Assembly: GCA_028551475.1 (NCBI GenBank)
Contig: CM052361.1
Location: forward strand, 9,617,501 to 9,681,500
DNA from: Casuarina equisetifolia
Taxonomy: Eukaryota > Streptophyta > Magnoliopsida > Fagales > Casuarinaceae
DNA: 64,000 nt
Reading direction: 5' to 3'
Shown here: positions 40,001-52,400 of the stretch, in pieces
Layout of the letters: the number at the start of each line of letters is the position of its first letter
Numbering within the stretch: the first letter of the stretch is position 1
Notes under the pieces: model-generated
The model's database searches: none
Told to the model about the DNA's origin: nothing
Seen by the model: only the letters and a program-made list of their open reading frames with translations
Made by a program: the position numbers and the translations under genes

Positions 40001-41134
40001 ACTAGTGAGGGCAAGACATGAGGATTGAGGTAAAAGATGTAAGGGGAAAGAGGCTGTGTCCCATGTGGTTTTTATAACACTAGAATCTTTTTTTTCTTTT
40101 TTTGCATCCTCTTTTCATCTCACTCGCAACCATTTGTCTTTGCAGAGGATATCTTGCACCAGAGTATGCACTTTTAGGCCAACTTACAAAGAAGGCGGAT
40201 GTGTACAGTTTTGGTGTGCTTTTGCTTGAAATTATAAGTGGTAGAAGCAGTAGTAAGGCGGCATTTGGGGAGGAATTGCTGGTTCTGGTGGAATGGGTAT
40301 CTTTCTGAACTTCTATTATCAGCTTCTTCTTTTTTCTTTATCTTTTTTTTCAGTGAGTTTTGTCCGAAAGGGACATTTGAAGTGACCTTCCTCAATGAGG
40401 TTTAATCTCCATTCTGGTGCAAGATTTAGGATACAACTTCAAACTTTCTATTGTCTTCTTCCTTTATTCATTATTGTCAATTCTACTTTGTTAAATGTGT
40501 GGAATTGTCTTACATTGTTTAGTAGTATATTAAGGATTTAGATTTTGTCTTTCATCTCTTCACTTGTGGACAAAAATCTCTATGGAGAATGTTGCTCCAT
40601 GGGATGAGTGGCATGTTAAATCTTGTATGAAAAATATAAAAGCTTAGAATATAGTTCATGAAAGAGATGAATTTTTCCACTTCATGTCTTGAAATTTTGT
40701 GTTGAACAATGGCCCCTTTCTATAATTTATAACATACTCTTGAAATATATGCTGACTACAATGCAACGTTACAGACGTGGAAACTAAGAGAAGAGGAGAG
40801 ACTTCTAGATGTTGTTGATCCTGAATTAGTCGATTATCCAGAGGAGGAGGTGAAGCGGTTCATCAAGGTGGGTCTGTTCTGTACCCAGCGTGGTGCACCC
40901 CAAAGGCCCACCATGAAGCAAGTGGTAGATATGCTTTCCAGGGGAGTCCACCTCAATGAGAAGGCACTGACAAAGCCAGGAGTATTCAGGTTGAATACCT
41001 TCAAAGACAATGGTGGTAGTAGTTCAGAGGAAGCATCTTCGCGGGCAGAAAAACGAAAGCAGCCTGCAAATCATCTTGTAAATTCAATCAATTCAAACAA
41101 TTCTGATATTGTATCTCAGATGCTTCCCAGATGA
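37063..41134 (+). CDS. Receptor-like cytoplasmic Ser/Thr kinase (At3g09010-like)
   Basis: Six exons, 37063-37135, 37959-38071, 38539-38749, 39184-39418, 40146-40296 and 40775-41134, give 380 residues. The N-terminus [12 protein letters not shown] has closely spaced cysteines and no signal peptide, which suggests lipid anchoring. The kinase domain spans about 45-320: glycine loop GGGGYGVV (53-60), Lys74 in VAIKSL, catalytic HRDIKASN with Asp171, DFG at 189-191, and YLAPEY. All catalytic residues are present, so it should be active; the HRD arginine makes it an RD kinase. The tail is Ser/Asn-rich. There is no ectodomain or transmembrane segment. It matches, from memory, Arabidopsis At3g09010, a relative of cold-responsive kinase CRPK1, and sits near YIPPEE and IMP2 as in Arabidopsis. 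A downstream Met would lack the Cys motif. Confidence 0.93.
38341..38358. other. Short GC-rich palindrome in a kinase intron
   Basis: ccccccgaccgggggtcc in intron 2 of the kinase gene can fold into a stem of about five G-C pairs around a GACC loop. It stands out in an AT-rich intron. No function is claimed. Confidence 0.5.
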
Positions 41135-42244
41135 TCCATCCAACCGATGGGCCTTTTCTTCGATTGACCATTGAGTGAAAGCTTTTCTTTTTTAGGATGA
41201 GTATATAAATTGAAGCCTGGAAGATATCTTTTGTCCCTCTCTTTCCCTGCTGAAAGAGGTGTTGGAATTTTTATTCTGGGTTTTCGGGGTGTAAACGAAA
41301 ATAGGAGGAAGAGAAGAAGAAAAATAAATGTACACCAAATGTATTTTTTTGTGTGTATATTGTGTTTCCAAGAAAGGCTTCTCTGTAGGTTGTGTAAATC
41401 TAACTATACTAATGTAATAAAAACATGATTCCCAAGCCATAGTAATAACAAGATTATTAGGCTTTTCTTATAATAAGAAGACTTGAAATTTTTTAAAAAA
41501 AAATACATAATAAGGAAAAGATTCATATCATAAGATGATAAGGTTCATATCCTTATTCCTCTCCCTTGATCTAAACCAAAATTGAATCAAAACTAAAACA
41601 TATTGAGTTAGGTATGAATTGTGAAAGGTTTTAACCTACTTTTTTTCGAAAGAATTTACTGAAGTAAAGAATAGATTTTTTAAGTGTATTTCTCTCTATG
41701 AAAATCTTATCCGATACAAATGAGTCAAATCAAGTAGCATGTAGCTTAAGTTGGACGAAGTAAGAACTGAAATAAACCAAGGAAGGGTGATGAGAAAATC
41801 CCACGGAGGTAAAGGATTCATGATAGAGTTAGAGATCTATTGTATGATAACACATAATTACATAGTGAGGAAACTTGTATCCTTTAATAATGAGATCCAT
41901 CATTTAGGGATACGAATCCTTTCCTTAAACATACAAAAAACAGAAAGATCACGGTTTGTGGGGAAACAAAACTTTCAGTTGTCAAGGCAGATCGTGCAAG
42001 CAGACATCCGAGAAATAAGAAATCCATGCAGAGAAGAAAGACGGCAACACCACACCAAAGTGCTAAGAAATCAAACTAAATACATGAAACAGAAAATCCT
42101 TCTACATTAGCTAGACCCCTACTTAACATGCAGTTACGGACTCACTTCTACATATCACAGCAGTATAGCTTCATAAAAGCCGGCATCCACCGAGTCACGG
42201 CTATTTTTTCACACACATGCGACGTAAAAAAAACTAGTCCAATC
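41135..42244. other. Convergent intergenic region, kinase to clathrin light chain
   Basis: Holds the 3'UTRs of the two converging genes and AT-rich spacer. A 119-codon plus-strand frame at 41751-42110 shows no domain and is treated as chance. Confidence 0.5.
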
Positions 42245-44822
42245 TCAAGCAGTAGCTGATGCCTCGGGGTTTGCTCCGGCTGCAGCCTTAGGAGGCGCAG
42301 CAGTAGCACCACCAGCGGTGGGAGGAGTGGTTTTAGCGTCCTTTTTAACTTCTGATGATGATGGTGGCGGCGGCTTGGGCTTCATATGGGGAGGTGGGTT
42401 GTGCTTGAGCTTCAGAAGTATCTGACGCATCCTTGAGAGATCAGTCGGCTTCCCAGGCTTGGGCCCTTGGATCACAACAATGGAAGGCTTCTTGTCTTTG
42501 TCCTTCTTCCCCCTTTTCTCTATAGTTGGCACTTCATGTGGGACGAGTTCTCCAACTGCCTTCCAGTAGTTCTTCTCAGCTTCAGTATGGAACTTCTCTC
42601 GATTTGCCGAGAATAACTGATATATTTCGTACAAAGTTGACAATTATATTGGTAAGGTGGTTCATAGTACAAGGTAATTGAAACATTCTTTCTGCAATAA
42701 ACTGATAATATTATTCATAAGTTGGCTGACAGTATAAGGTAATTCAAACATTCTTTCTGCAACATACTTGATAGAATAGCAATATGCTGCACACCATAGA
42801 TAAGCAACAGTAAAATTGGCCCGGCATTACCCTTCTATTCTCTGTGTTTCTACTTTTTGTTATTTGGAGAGGTAACTTGTCAAAAGGGTCCTATACTTTA
42901 TGTGCATTACTTAAAACAATTTTAAACTCTACGTCATATATTTATGACAGATTGTTCTGGCAAAAACTCAGAAACAGATAAGTATGATAAGGACGACTCA
43001 GTGGCCTACATAATATGCCCCACTTAGAAATAAGTTCCAAAAAGCGCTTGAAATGCAGCAAGAAGCTTAGGATAACAGAAGAGCCAAGTTTGCAACATTT
43101 CCCTTCAAGCATAAAATTGAAATCATAAAAGCCCAGGTCAATTTACAGGTCATAGGTAAACTAAGGACGCTGAATGATTACCAATTACGCAAACTTTCTA
43201 AATCCATTTTTCAATAAAAGCTCTCTCTCGCATGCACCACGATGCGGGACAGCAGCAAAGTTGGCATTTTCGATACTCTCACCAATTTAAGCTAATTATC
43301 ACCAATTTATGTTAAAACTTGCATATATTTGGTCAAAATCTTCCAAACCGCGCCCAAGAGTAAGCCGAGGTTTCTATTTTAGGCAAACTCCGAGGACCTT
43401 ATCTACATGCAATCCACTTTCCCATTATCACAACACAGGTCAAGACTCATTAATTTCCCACTCAAGCACTTGATAGAAAGCAGAGCAGAAACCAACTTCT
43501 CCTCTCCACTCTCCCATTACTGCATTTACGTCTTCGAGTCGTACGTGCTAACCTCCATTTCTTAATCTTCTTACACTCCATCTTTCATTTCAATTCAAAA
43601 CAAAATTGTAGGATAATAGATTGGTGAGATCATGATCCTCTAGATTGTCTTTGATAAACTCCAAGGAGAAGTTCTAACAAGTTTCTTAGTTCATTGCTTC
43701 TTGTTCAATACATACCCTATTCGAGTTCATTTCATCTAATTCTCTATTCAAATTCTTGTATTAATTCTGATCTATATTTATTTGAACTTTAAAAGGGTAT
43801 TAAAATTTATGTTTTAGCACTCAATTACTTATGGACTAAGTTCTTATGATTTTTCCATGTTTGACACAAGAAGACGTGTTAAAAATGGTATCCATCGTTC
43901 ATATTTTCACAAAGTATTCTACAACTCATTCTTAATGATAATCAACCACGTTTAATTAAAAAATAATTGCCTTTTTATATCAGCCGATTACTCAAATAGA
44001 AAATTGAAATTTAATCATTTAATTAGTTTCCGACAAATTTGATTAAATAAATAGTTGTTACGAATTTAATAATCGCATTACCTATGGGATCATTTATAAT
44101 ATTGAATTCTGGCCACTCACCTTCTCCTTCTCTCTGTTGGCAGCTTTATTGTTCTCAATCGTAACCTTGCGCTTACTATAGAACTCAATTTTGTACTCCT
44201 CCGCTTCCTCGATTATCTCCTTCAACATCTCTTTCTCTTGCTTCTCCTTCTCTTCCAATCGAGTCGCGTTCTGCCTGTGAATTCATCAACAACTTTCATG
44301 ATTACTGACCGCAACCAACTACATCTCGATTTATCTCTGCTTCTAGCTCTTCGGTTTAAGTCAGAAAGTAAACAACGAAAACTGACCAAAAAGAGTTGAA
44401 ACTCATAATGATTACAGAGAATCATATGGCAAGAGTCACCTGCGCCACTCTCTCAGAGCAAAGCCCTCCTCCGATTGCATCTCCGCTGGCGGAGGCAGGA
44501 TCGGGCCGTCCGAGGAGGCAAAAACAACATCGTTGCCCTCACCGTTCTGCTCCGACGAGAATTCGGAGAATCCTCCGGCGGCAGAGTACACAGAAGGAGG
44601 AGACGGGGTCTCCGGCACCAGCTGGGACGAAAAGACATCGTCGCCGGCGTTGTAGGACTGGTTAGAGGTGTAGATCGTGGACGAGTCGCCAGGGGCCGAG
44701 TCCTTCACCGACTCAACGTCGAAGTTCGTGAACGTGTCGAATCGCTGGGACGAGAGGCGAGGATCGTAGCCGATAAACCCATCTTCGTCGAACGGTCGGG
44801 TCGACCCGGCAAACGATGACAT
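42245..44822 (-). CDS. CLC: Clathrin light chain
   Basis: Regulatory subunit of the clathrin triskelion, bound to the hub of the heavy chain at the plasma membrane and trans-Golgi during vesicle coat assembly. Minus-strand exons 44822-44440, 44274-44121 and 42616-42245 give 302 residues. The N-terminus [20 protein letters not shown] is the plant light-chain signature. An acidic, Ser-rich disordered part leads to [19 protein letters not shown] (about 124-142), the start of the long heavy-chain-binding coiled coil (to about 215). Exon 3 contains [40 protein letters not shown] and a Pro/Ala-rich tail. The second intron is long (1.5 kb). The gene is head-to-head with CPL2. Which of the Arabidopsis paralogues (CLC1-3) is closest was not determined. 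Confidence 0.96.
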
Positions 44823-46270
44823 GGCTTGTCGTTCTCTCTCTCCGACCCTGGACGATAGGTCGGCCCGGTGGTCTCGGTGAATCTCACGGGGTTCGTTGTG
44901 TCAGCATCTTTAAAGAAATCGTACGGCTACAAGGAAATCAACTCAGTGCTACGTGGTCCATGGTAAGCGTAACTTAATCAGGTTCCCATTCGACACGTGA
45001 GTGTACAAGTCAAAAGAATCTATTCCCATGACGCCAATTGTACATGGACTTGTTTATAAATGAATGGTAGACGTCCTCTTTGGTGCTTCATGGGCCCCAC
45101 TATCTGGATTTTCTATCAAATGGCGTGTTGGCGGCCAGTTCTATTATTTGGGGAGAGATGTTCTCCTGCAGCCGCAGGAGCAGACCAACAGTACTCAACT
45201 TTCCATTTTCAAGTGGGTGCGGCATCTCAATCGAGGGGTGGGTCCCGAGCCCCGTAAATTACATCATCAAAAGTTCCTTATCGACGTGATTTCCGGCCGA
45301 TCAAGCCGTTGGAGCCAGAAGCATAGCATGATCCAGCGTCTTCTTCAACACGCCCGCCATAAGAGAAAATAAAAAATGAAATTAGAAAACAGACTTCATC
45401 AACGGTCTCTATTGGAGCTTTGGTCCAAACTATTGATTTTAAAGAATGATATAAGGATTTATTTTACAAAATTAATAGGTAGACATTCTGAATATCAGAG
45501 TTAAAAAATGAGACACCGTTATTTGTTCTTGTCTTTTTTCTGCTGGACTTAAATCAATGATATATTTTCACCCAAAATGAACATAAATGGTATAAAATGG
45601 TAAATCATAAAACATATTTTATTTTATGCCATTGAATGCCGAGATACCATTATGCTAATAGAAAAGGATACTGTCATATCAAAAGTGTTATTTTTTATCA
45701 TCCTCGTTGACTAAGAAACTACTTTTGCGTCACATGTAAATATGTAGTTAATTGAATGAATAGAATTAAATTAATTATTTTCATGTTATTATTATTCTCA
45801 GTTACAGTCCCAACGGTAATCTTACCTTGAATCATAATTACTATCGATGATATCAATTTATGAAAATTAGTATTTTGTATTCCAAGAGTTGTTTTTTCTT
45901 TTCTTAGAGAAAAGAAAAATAGGGTTGTGAGTTTTTTTTTTTTTTTCGTCGCAGAAACTCGCTGTTTGTGAGTATCGTAATCTTAATCAACGCGAATGAA
46001 TGAAGTCTGATCGCTATATTTAGTAGCAAGATCCATATGCGTGAAGTCAAGATGATTCGAAGTAGCGGTGAGATCTCACGGTCCAAAAGCGAGTCTTTAA
46101 AATCACCTTCGTTTTTTGATTGGCACGTATGCAATGTGGTGTCCCATCACCCCGCGAGGAGCATGACCCTTCTTCTCCTTTCGTGGCCAACGACAATTGG
46201 TCGGGAAGAGTAGGTATTTCCGCAATTTCGTCCAAAAGTAACCCTATATAGTTATCCCATTCCTTCCGCC
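44823..46270. other. Bidirectional intergenic region between CLC and CPL2
   Basis: About 1.45 kb separates two divergent start regions. The CLC side is G+C-richer, with a CACGTG core at 44994-44999, and the middle is AT-rich. The CPL2 side has a TATA box just beyond this segment. Short open frames here show no domain. Confidence 0.55.
44994..44999. promoter_or_regulatory. G-box core upstream of CLC
   Basis: Palindromic CACGTG about 170 bases upstream of the clathrin light chain start codon. This is the binding core for plant bZIP and bHLH factors; function is inferred only. Confidence 0.4.
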
Positions 46271-46277
46271 TATAAAT
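46271..46277 (+). promoter_or_regulatory. TATA box of CPL2
   Basis: TATAAAT about 200 bases before the CPL2 start and 59 bases before the upstream ORF. Transcription should begin about 30 bases downstream, near 46300, at the start of a GA-rich leader. Confidence 0.6.
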
Positions 46278-46329
46278 TCGCTATGCCCTCTCATTGTTTG
46301 AAACCGTGGTAGAGAGAGAGAAAGAGAGA

Positions 46330-46416
46330 ATGAGCGTGAGCGAAGAACTAAGTGGGAGTAGAGAAGCAAAAGATAGGAAGGAAAGCTCCCAAATTTCGCT
46401 GGAACAGCTTCTTTGA
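46330..46416 (+). promoter_or_regulatory. Upstream ORF (28 codons) in the CPL2 leader
   Basis: ATG at 46330 opens a 28-codon frame (MSVSEELSGSREAKDRKESS, then QISLEQLL) ending TGA at 46414-46416, 62 bases before the CPL2 start codon. The leader contains no intron long enough to remove it. If transcription starts near 46300 the uORF is in the mRNA and may lower CPL2 translation. Confidence 0.6.
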
Positions 46417-46478
46417 ACGTACATTTACATTTTCTTCTACTATTTTCCTTGTTCAGCGTCGAGTCAAATTTTGTTTAA

Positions 46479-49400
46479 ATGAATCGTCTAGGGTTTAAAT
46501 CCGTGGTCTATCACGGAGACTTGTGTTTGGGAGAGCTGGACGCTATTCCGGTGGCAGACCAGAATTTCCAGTTCCCGAATAACGAGATTCGCATCCACCA
46601 CGTATCTCCACCGAGTGAACGATGCCCTCCACTCTCGATTCTTCAGACGATTTCTTCGTTTTCGGTTCGGTGCAAGCTCGAGTCGTCCTTGCCGCCGGTG
46701 GAACAGTCCCATCTGATCAATCTTCACGCTGCGTGCTTTCACGAACTCAAGGTCCCCACTAAATCCGCTTTGTTTTACATTAGTTTTCAGGTTATTTTTT
46801 TTAGAATGTAGCAAAAGTTTCACAAAGGATCTCTGAGTGTTATGTTGTTAATTAACTGACTAAGAACATATTGGGTTCACTCTTAGATTAAGTAAATGAT
46901 TTACTATTTTATGTTTTCAGAAGTGTGAAATTATGATGATCGTAGATGAATTAAGTTTTATATTGTCGATTTTTTCTCCAATTGGGAAATTAAATAATTT
47001 GTTTGGTTTGGTTATAGACTGCCGTGGTATTGATTGGAGATGAAGAGATTCATTTGGTGGCAATGCCAAGTAAGCAAAAGAAGTTTCCATGCTTTTGGTG
47101 CTACTCGGTTCCAGCAGGCTTGTACAATGCAAGTTTAGGAATGCTGAATTTGCGTTGTTTGGCGATCGTGTTTGATCTTGATGAGACGCTCATCGTTGCA
47201 AACACTATGAAGTCATTTGATGATCGGATTGAGGTGCTTCGAAGTTGGATTACACGTGACACTGATCCAGTGCGTGTGATAGGAATGAATGCTGAGGTCA
47301 AGCGGTATATTGATGATCGATTGCTGTTAAAGCAGTATACTGAAAATGACTCTGTGGTTGATGGTAATGGAAAGGTGTATAAGGTACAATTGGAGGAAGT
47401 TCCGCGGCTATCTGACAGCCAGGAACGAATTGTTCGGCCTGTAATACGGTTACTAGAAAAGAATATTGTCCTTACTCGAATCAATCCTGAGGTTAGAAGA
47501 CTGCTTTAATTCTTTAGTGTTGTTTTTTGTATCATCTCTATCAGATATAGACTTTTGAGTTTTGTGTTTTGAATATCCATGGATTTCATAATAATTGGAG
47601 CATTTGTGAATGGATTTAGACATGCATTACCTTTAGTGATATGATTGATATTGGATATAAAAGGAACTTTCTAAATTGTCATGTGTTAAATTGCTTGATA
47701 GTTATGCAACATACAGGCACACTCATCCACATGAACACATACCCATATAGGTTGTCTATATTTTGTGATTGATAATTGTCATAAGATGATTGAAAGTTAA
47801 ATGAGTAGCTTTTCTATGAACGAAAATGTGCCAATGCATCAAAGTTGGTTAGGTAACTCAATTTGGATTATTTTTTCATTGGTTCTTGCATGCTAATTGG
47901 GAGTTTGGACGATGGAAGCATCGAAGATTTAATACTTGTAGGTTCTAATTGTAGTTATGCAGTCTCTGTCCAACCATACATGTGTGTATAAAATTTGTAG
48001 ATAGTTAGTTAATCTGTAACATGTGTAAAGAGTGCCATGTAATTACTTGGATGCTTTTGGTCTTAATTTCCTGAGATTTGTTGTTTACTTTGTGTAGAAT
48101 CGTGATACTAGTGTGCTTGTAAGGTTACGACCTGCATGGGAGGATTTGAGAAGTTATTTAACTGCAAAGGGACGAAAAAGGTTTGAAGTTTACGTGTGCA
48201 CTATGGCAGAAAGAGATTATGCCTTAGAGATGTGGAGGCTTCTTGACCCAGGGGCACACCTTATAGGTTTGAATCAACTCTTGGACCGTGTGATATGTGT
48301 CAAATCAGGCAAGTATTATAACTTAACCTTTTTCTATTTTGGGGGGGGGGGGGGGGTGTTAGTGTTTCTTTCTTTAAAACCTAAATCAACTGGTGAAATC
48401 TTTCTCTTTGTTTTGACCTATCAGGCTCTAGGAAATCTTTGCTAAATGTCTTCCAAGCTGGCATGTGTCATCCAAAGATGGCAATGGTAATTGATGACCG
48501 TTCAAAGGTTTGGGAAGATAAGGATCAGCCTCGAGTTCATGTGGTTCCTGCTTTCACTCCTTATTATGCTCCTCAAGCAGAGGTACTTTGTTTTGCCTTT
48601 TCCTATCTTGTGTAGAAGTTTTCTTACTCTTGGTTGTTTCTTTTTTCTCCTTTTAAATTCTACATGACCTATTTGTTGTTTTGTTTGTTCAATAGACAGC
48701 CCATGCTGTTCCAGTCCTCTGTGTGGCAAGAAATGTTGCATGCAATGTTAGAGGTTACTTTTTCAAGTAAGGGGGCACTTATTTTTTTAGGAAATCAAAA
48801 TATTTAAGTCACAATTCACGGCTAATGATTGCAACTGATATCTTTAATGCCTGCATCCAGAGAATTTGATGAGAATTTATTGCGAAGAATCTCTGAAGTC
48901 TTTTATGAAGATGAGGTGAAAAATTTGCCTCCTGCTCCTGATGTGAGCAACTACATGATTTCAGAGGTACTAGAACTGATCTGATTTTCAAGCCAGTGAT
49001 GATGCACATCTTTTATGTTGTATTTAGCAATTGCCATGTATTTGTTATTTTCTTGTGACAAATTGCTTCTGGGTTTCAGGATGCTGGATTTGTACCAAAC
49101 GGTAATAATAGTGCTCCAATTAGCGAAGGGATGAATGGCATTGAAGTTGAACGGAGGTTAAACCTAATGGTGGGTTTCTAATGTAGTGGTGGATATGGCT
49201 TTACTTGTGAATACTACGTGATTTTAGCAACATAAGTAACACTTACCAATTATAGAGCTTGATTGGTGAATCTTATTATTAATTTTCTGATCTTTATCTG
49301 CATGTTGCATAATGAGAATTTGTTGTTTATTTTGCATTCTTAATTCCTCTTCTTTTTTTTTCTTTTTTCCTTTTCCTTTCAAACCAGGATGATAGGTATA

Positions 49401-52400
49401 TTAATGACGCAGCTACTCCTTCATTGACAAGTAATCCTGAGTTAAGATATGAAACCTCTCAGCCACCTCTTTCAATCTTACCAAATGTCATTGGACCTGC
49501 ATCTTCAAGACCGCTGATGCCTTCTCAGAGTATTTACTTCATTTATCTTAATATCTTTTTGTTTTGGAGAGTTTTGATATGCGGTATTTAGGACATTTGC
49601 TGATTGTCTTCCCAAATTATGTCTTCAATTGTATTGTAGAACCTGGTTTACTTGGAGCTCCAGTTAGACGGGATAGCATATCATCTGATCGTGATTATGA
49701 TATGAAGAGAGGACTCCTTGCGATGAAGCATGGCCCAGAACTTAGGAATCAAAGTTCAGGTGAACCTCCTATTTTGTCTAGACTACCTACACAATCAGCA
49801 TCAATGATGCAGCCACAGGGAAGGTGGTTGGTGGAAGATGATAGCAGTAAAGGACATTCAAATAATCGACCCTTGGGTGTTGCTCCAGAAGTTGAAACAT
49901 TAAAACCTGATAAGCAGTGTGCCCATCTAAGGCCAATTCCTCCTAGCACACTAGGATGTACTCCTAGTGGTTTACTCTCACAAACGTCCCAAGTGAAGAT
50001 TGAAGAGGTTTGTTGTCAATGTTCTTCAAACTTACAATATCACTTTCTGGTTTTGACAATCTTTACTCAGGTCAGACAGAGACTAAAAATCTCTCTTCTT
50101 GCTTATATGCAGGTGTGTACTGGTGTTGATTTGCAAAAACAAAATCATCCACTTGCTTGTCAGCCATCAGGTACTGGGACTTGCAAATTCATGAATTCAA
50201 TACCTTTCCATCCAAACTTAAGAAAGCATAGGTTTTGAATTGCATTGAATTAGTTTATGAGATAAGGCACCCTTATGGTTCTCTATCTGTGAAGCTCACG
50301 GAGATAATTCCTCATCAAGTATCAATTTATTTTAGACCTACTAAGCATCACATTTATATATATATATATTTTTTTTTACAAAAAAGTCTTAGAGTACCAA
50401 CTCCAAGTGTCAAAGTAAACTTCCCCTTTTTTAACTTGGAATAACTTCCTACATTTCCATCTTCTGCTTTCGTATCTGTGAACTTGTGTAACATTCATAA
50501 TTTGTTGATAATAGCTTGTCTGTGAAGAATAACCTAGTTTATTCTCGTTGTTGTTTATTTTGTTATTTCCTTGGTTTTAATGCTAGAACTTCAATGTCTT
50601 GCTCATGTATTGCAAATGTACATGTTTAAAATTGCATAATTGCTTTTAAAATTATATAGCATTTGACTCATGCATGACAGGCTTGACTAAAAAGATTGGC
50701 CATATGTTGTTTTTTATTAATGATATGCTGTTTATGAGGGGCAATGCCTCTTTATGCATCCATCAGCTGATTCAACTTTCTTGTAGAGGTTGGTTTATCT
50801 CCAAATCTGGTGTCCAATAGCACTAGCCGGGATGTACAAACTGAAACTGGAAAATTGAACCTGCTACCTTCTCCTTTATCTATTGGAGTTCTGCAAGAAA
50901 TTGCACGGAGGTGCAGCTCCAAGGTACAGATGCATTCTGTCTTGGCTAGGGTTGCCTTGCCTTCACTTTTGTCCTCCCTTTTCCTTGTTGGGCTGTTCAG
51001 CGGATTATGTCCTCCTTTGCAGGTTGAGTTCAGGTCTGTTGTAAGCACCAGTAAAGATTTGCAATTTTCCGTTGAGGTCAGTGGAAATGTGTTTCCTTGC
51101 TGAAAGTTACTCTGAATATTTATGCTTTTTTAAACATCTATCCATGATATCATCTTCTGTTTTGCTATGTTGTGCATTATGAATGAACAGATTAACTACC
51201 GCCATCCTTATGCTTTTCTTGGCATGTGTTTTCTCACAAGTTGTCACCTGTGGTTGATTTTTTTATCTTACTATTTTGAGTTGGATTTTATTGGACATTT
51301 TTAGGACTCAACAATGTGAAAAATTTGTTGAGAGTGTTCTCTTTGCCTATGGTTAACTCTTCATTAGTCAATCTATTTTCTGCAATTAAAGTAATATCAG
51401 GAAACAAACCGAAGTTGAAAATGGATATTCATTTTTGGTTTTTAGTCCCAATAACTGGGTTAGCTGCAAAGAACTTTTATTCTATTGCTAGGCGATCTGT
51501 TTGTTCCCTGATTTTGTTATTACATTTATATTTCATTTATGTGTCAATTTTTTGCCGTACCTTAACACTCTTTGCCCCTTCAACTTGATTTGATCTATTC
51601 TTTTGTAAGCATGCGTTCATTTGTCTTTGTTGCATTTCTTCACAATGTTAAAAGCTGCTATTGCTACTTATTTATCATGTTTTCTGGAATAATGTGTTTT
51701 TTAAAGTACACTGCTAAGGATCCATTAAATGTTTAATACTATTTTGCTCATTTATCAACCTCTTGGTTTAGGTTTTGTTCACTGGCGAGAAGATAGGCGT
51801 TGGGATGGGCAAGACAAGAAAAGATGCTCAACAACAAGCTGCGGAGAATGCCCTTCATAGCTTAGCAGGTAAAGTCCTCATATTCATTATCCAAGGCAGA
51901 TTCCTCTTTGAAGCAGACTTTGATTTTATACTACGTAAATTCAATAAGTGTTGTCTTTCAATATATAACAAGATCAATTGATTCCTAGTTTTACTCATTG
52001 GTAGCAGTTATTGAAATATTGCATCGAAAATGCCAGGCTTCTGAATGTATTTGGTGATTTGAATTGCAGAAAAATATGTAGCGTACATCACACCACGTTC
52101 TGGGAGTGTTGACAGAGATTTTGATAAGCTTTCTCTCGGACACGAAAATGGATTCCTATGGGATATCATCAGTCCTGGAACAAACGAAATGCTACCAGAA
52201 GATGGCTTACCCAAAGAAAGTACTTCTGAGGTGTGATTCTGATGATGCTCTTCCGTATTTGATTTGATTTCTTTGTTCAAAGACATAGGTGATGCTTGGA
52301 TAAAGGGTATGTAGGGAAGAAATTTTCCAGATGAGGGGTAGTGGTTATAGAGAGATAAACCACTATTTTGAATTTTGCATCGCATCAAGATGTAAGAGCT

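Noticed and set aside
41751-42110. 119-codon frame downstream of the kinase gene
   Set aside because: No domain, and it lies in the 3' spacer between convergent genes.
48309-48320. Alternative GT donor a few bases after the GC donor in CPL2
   Set aside because: Using it shifts the frame into an immediate stop after the join, whereas the GC donor restores the conserved KSGSRKSLL sequence.
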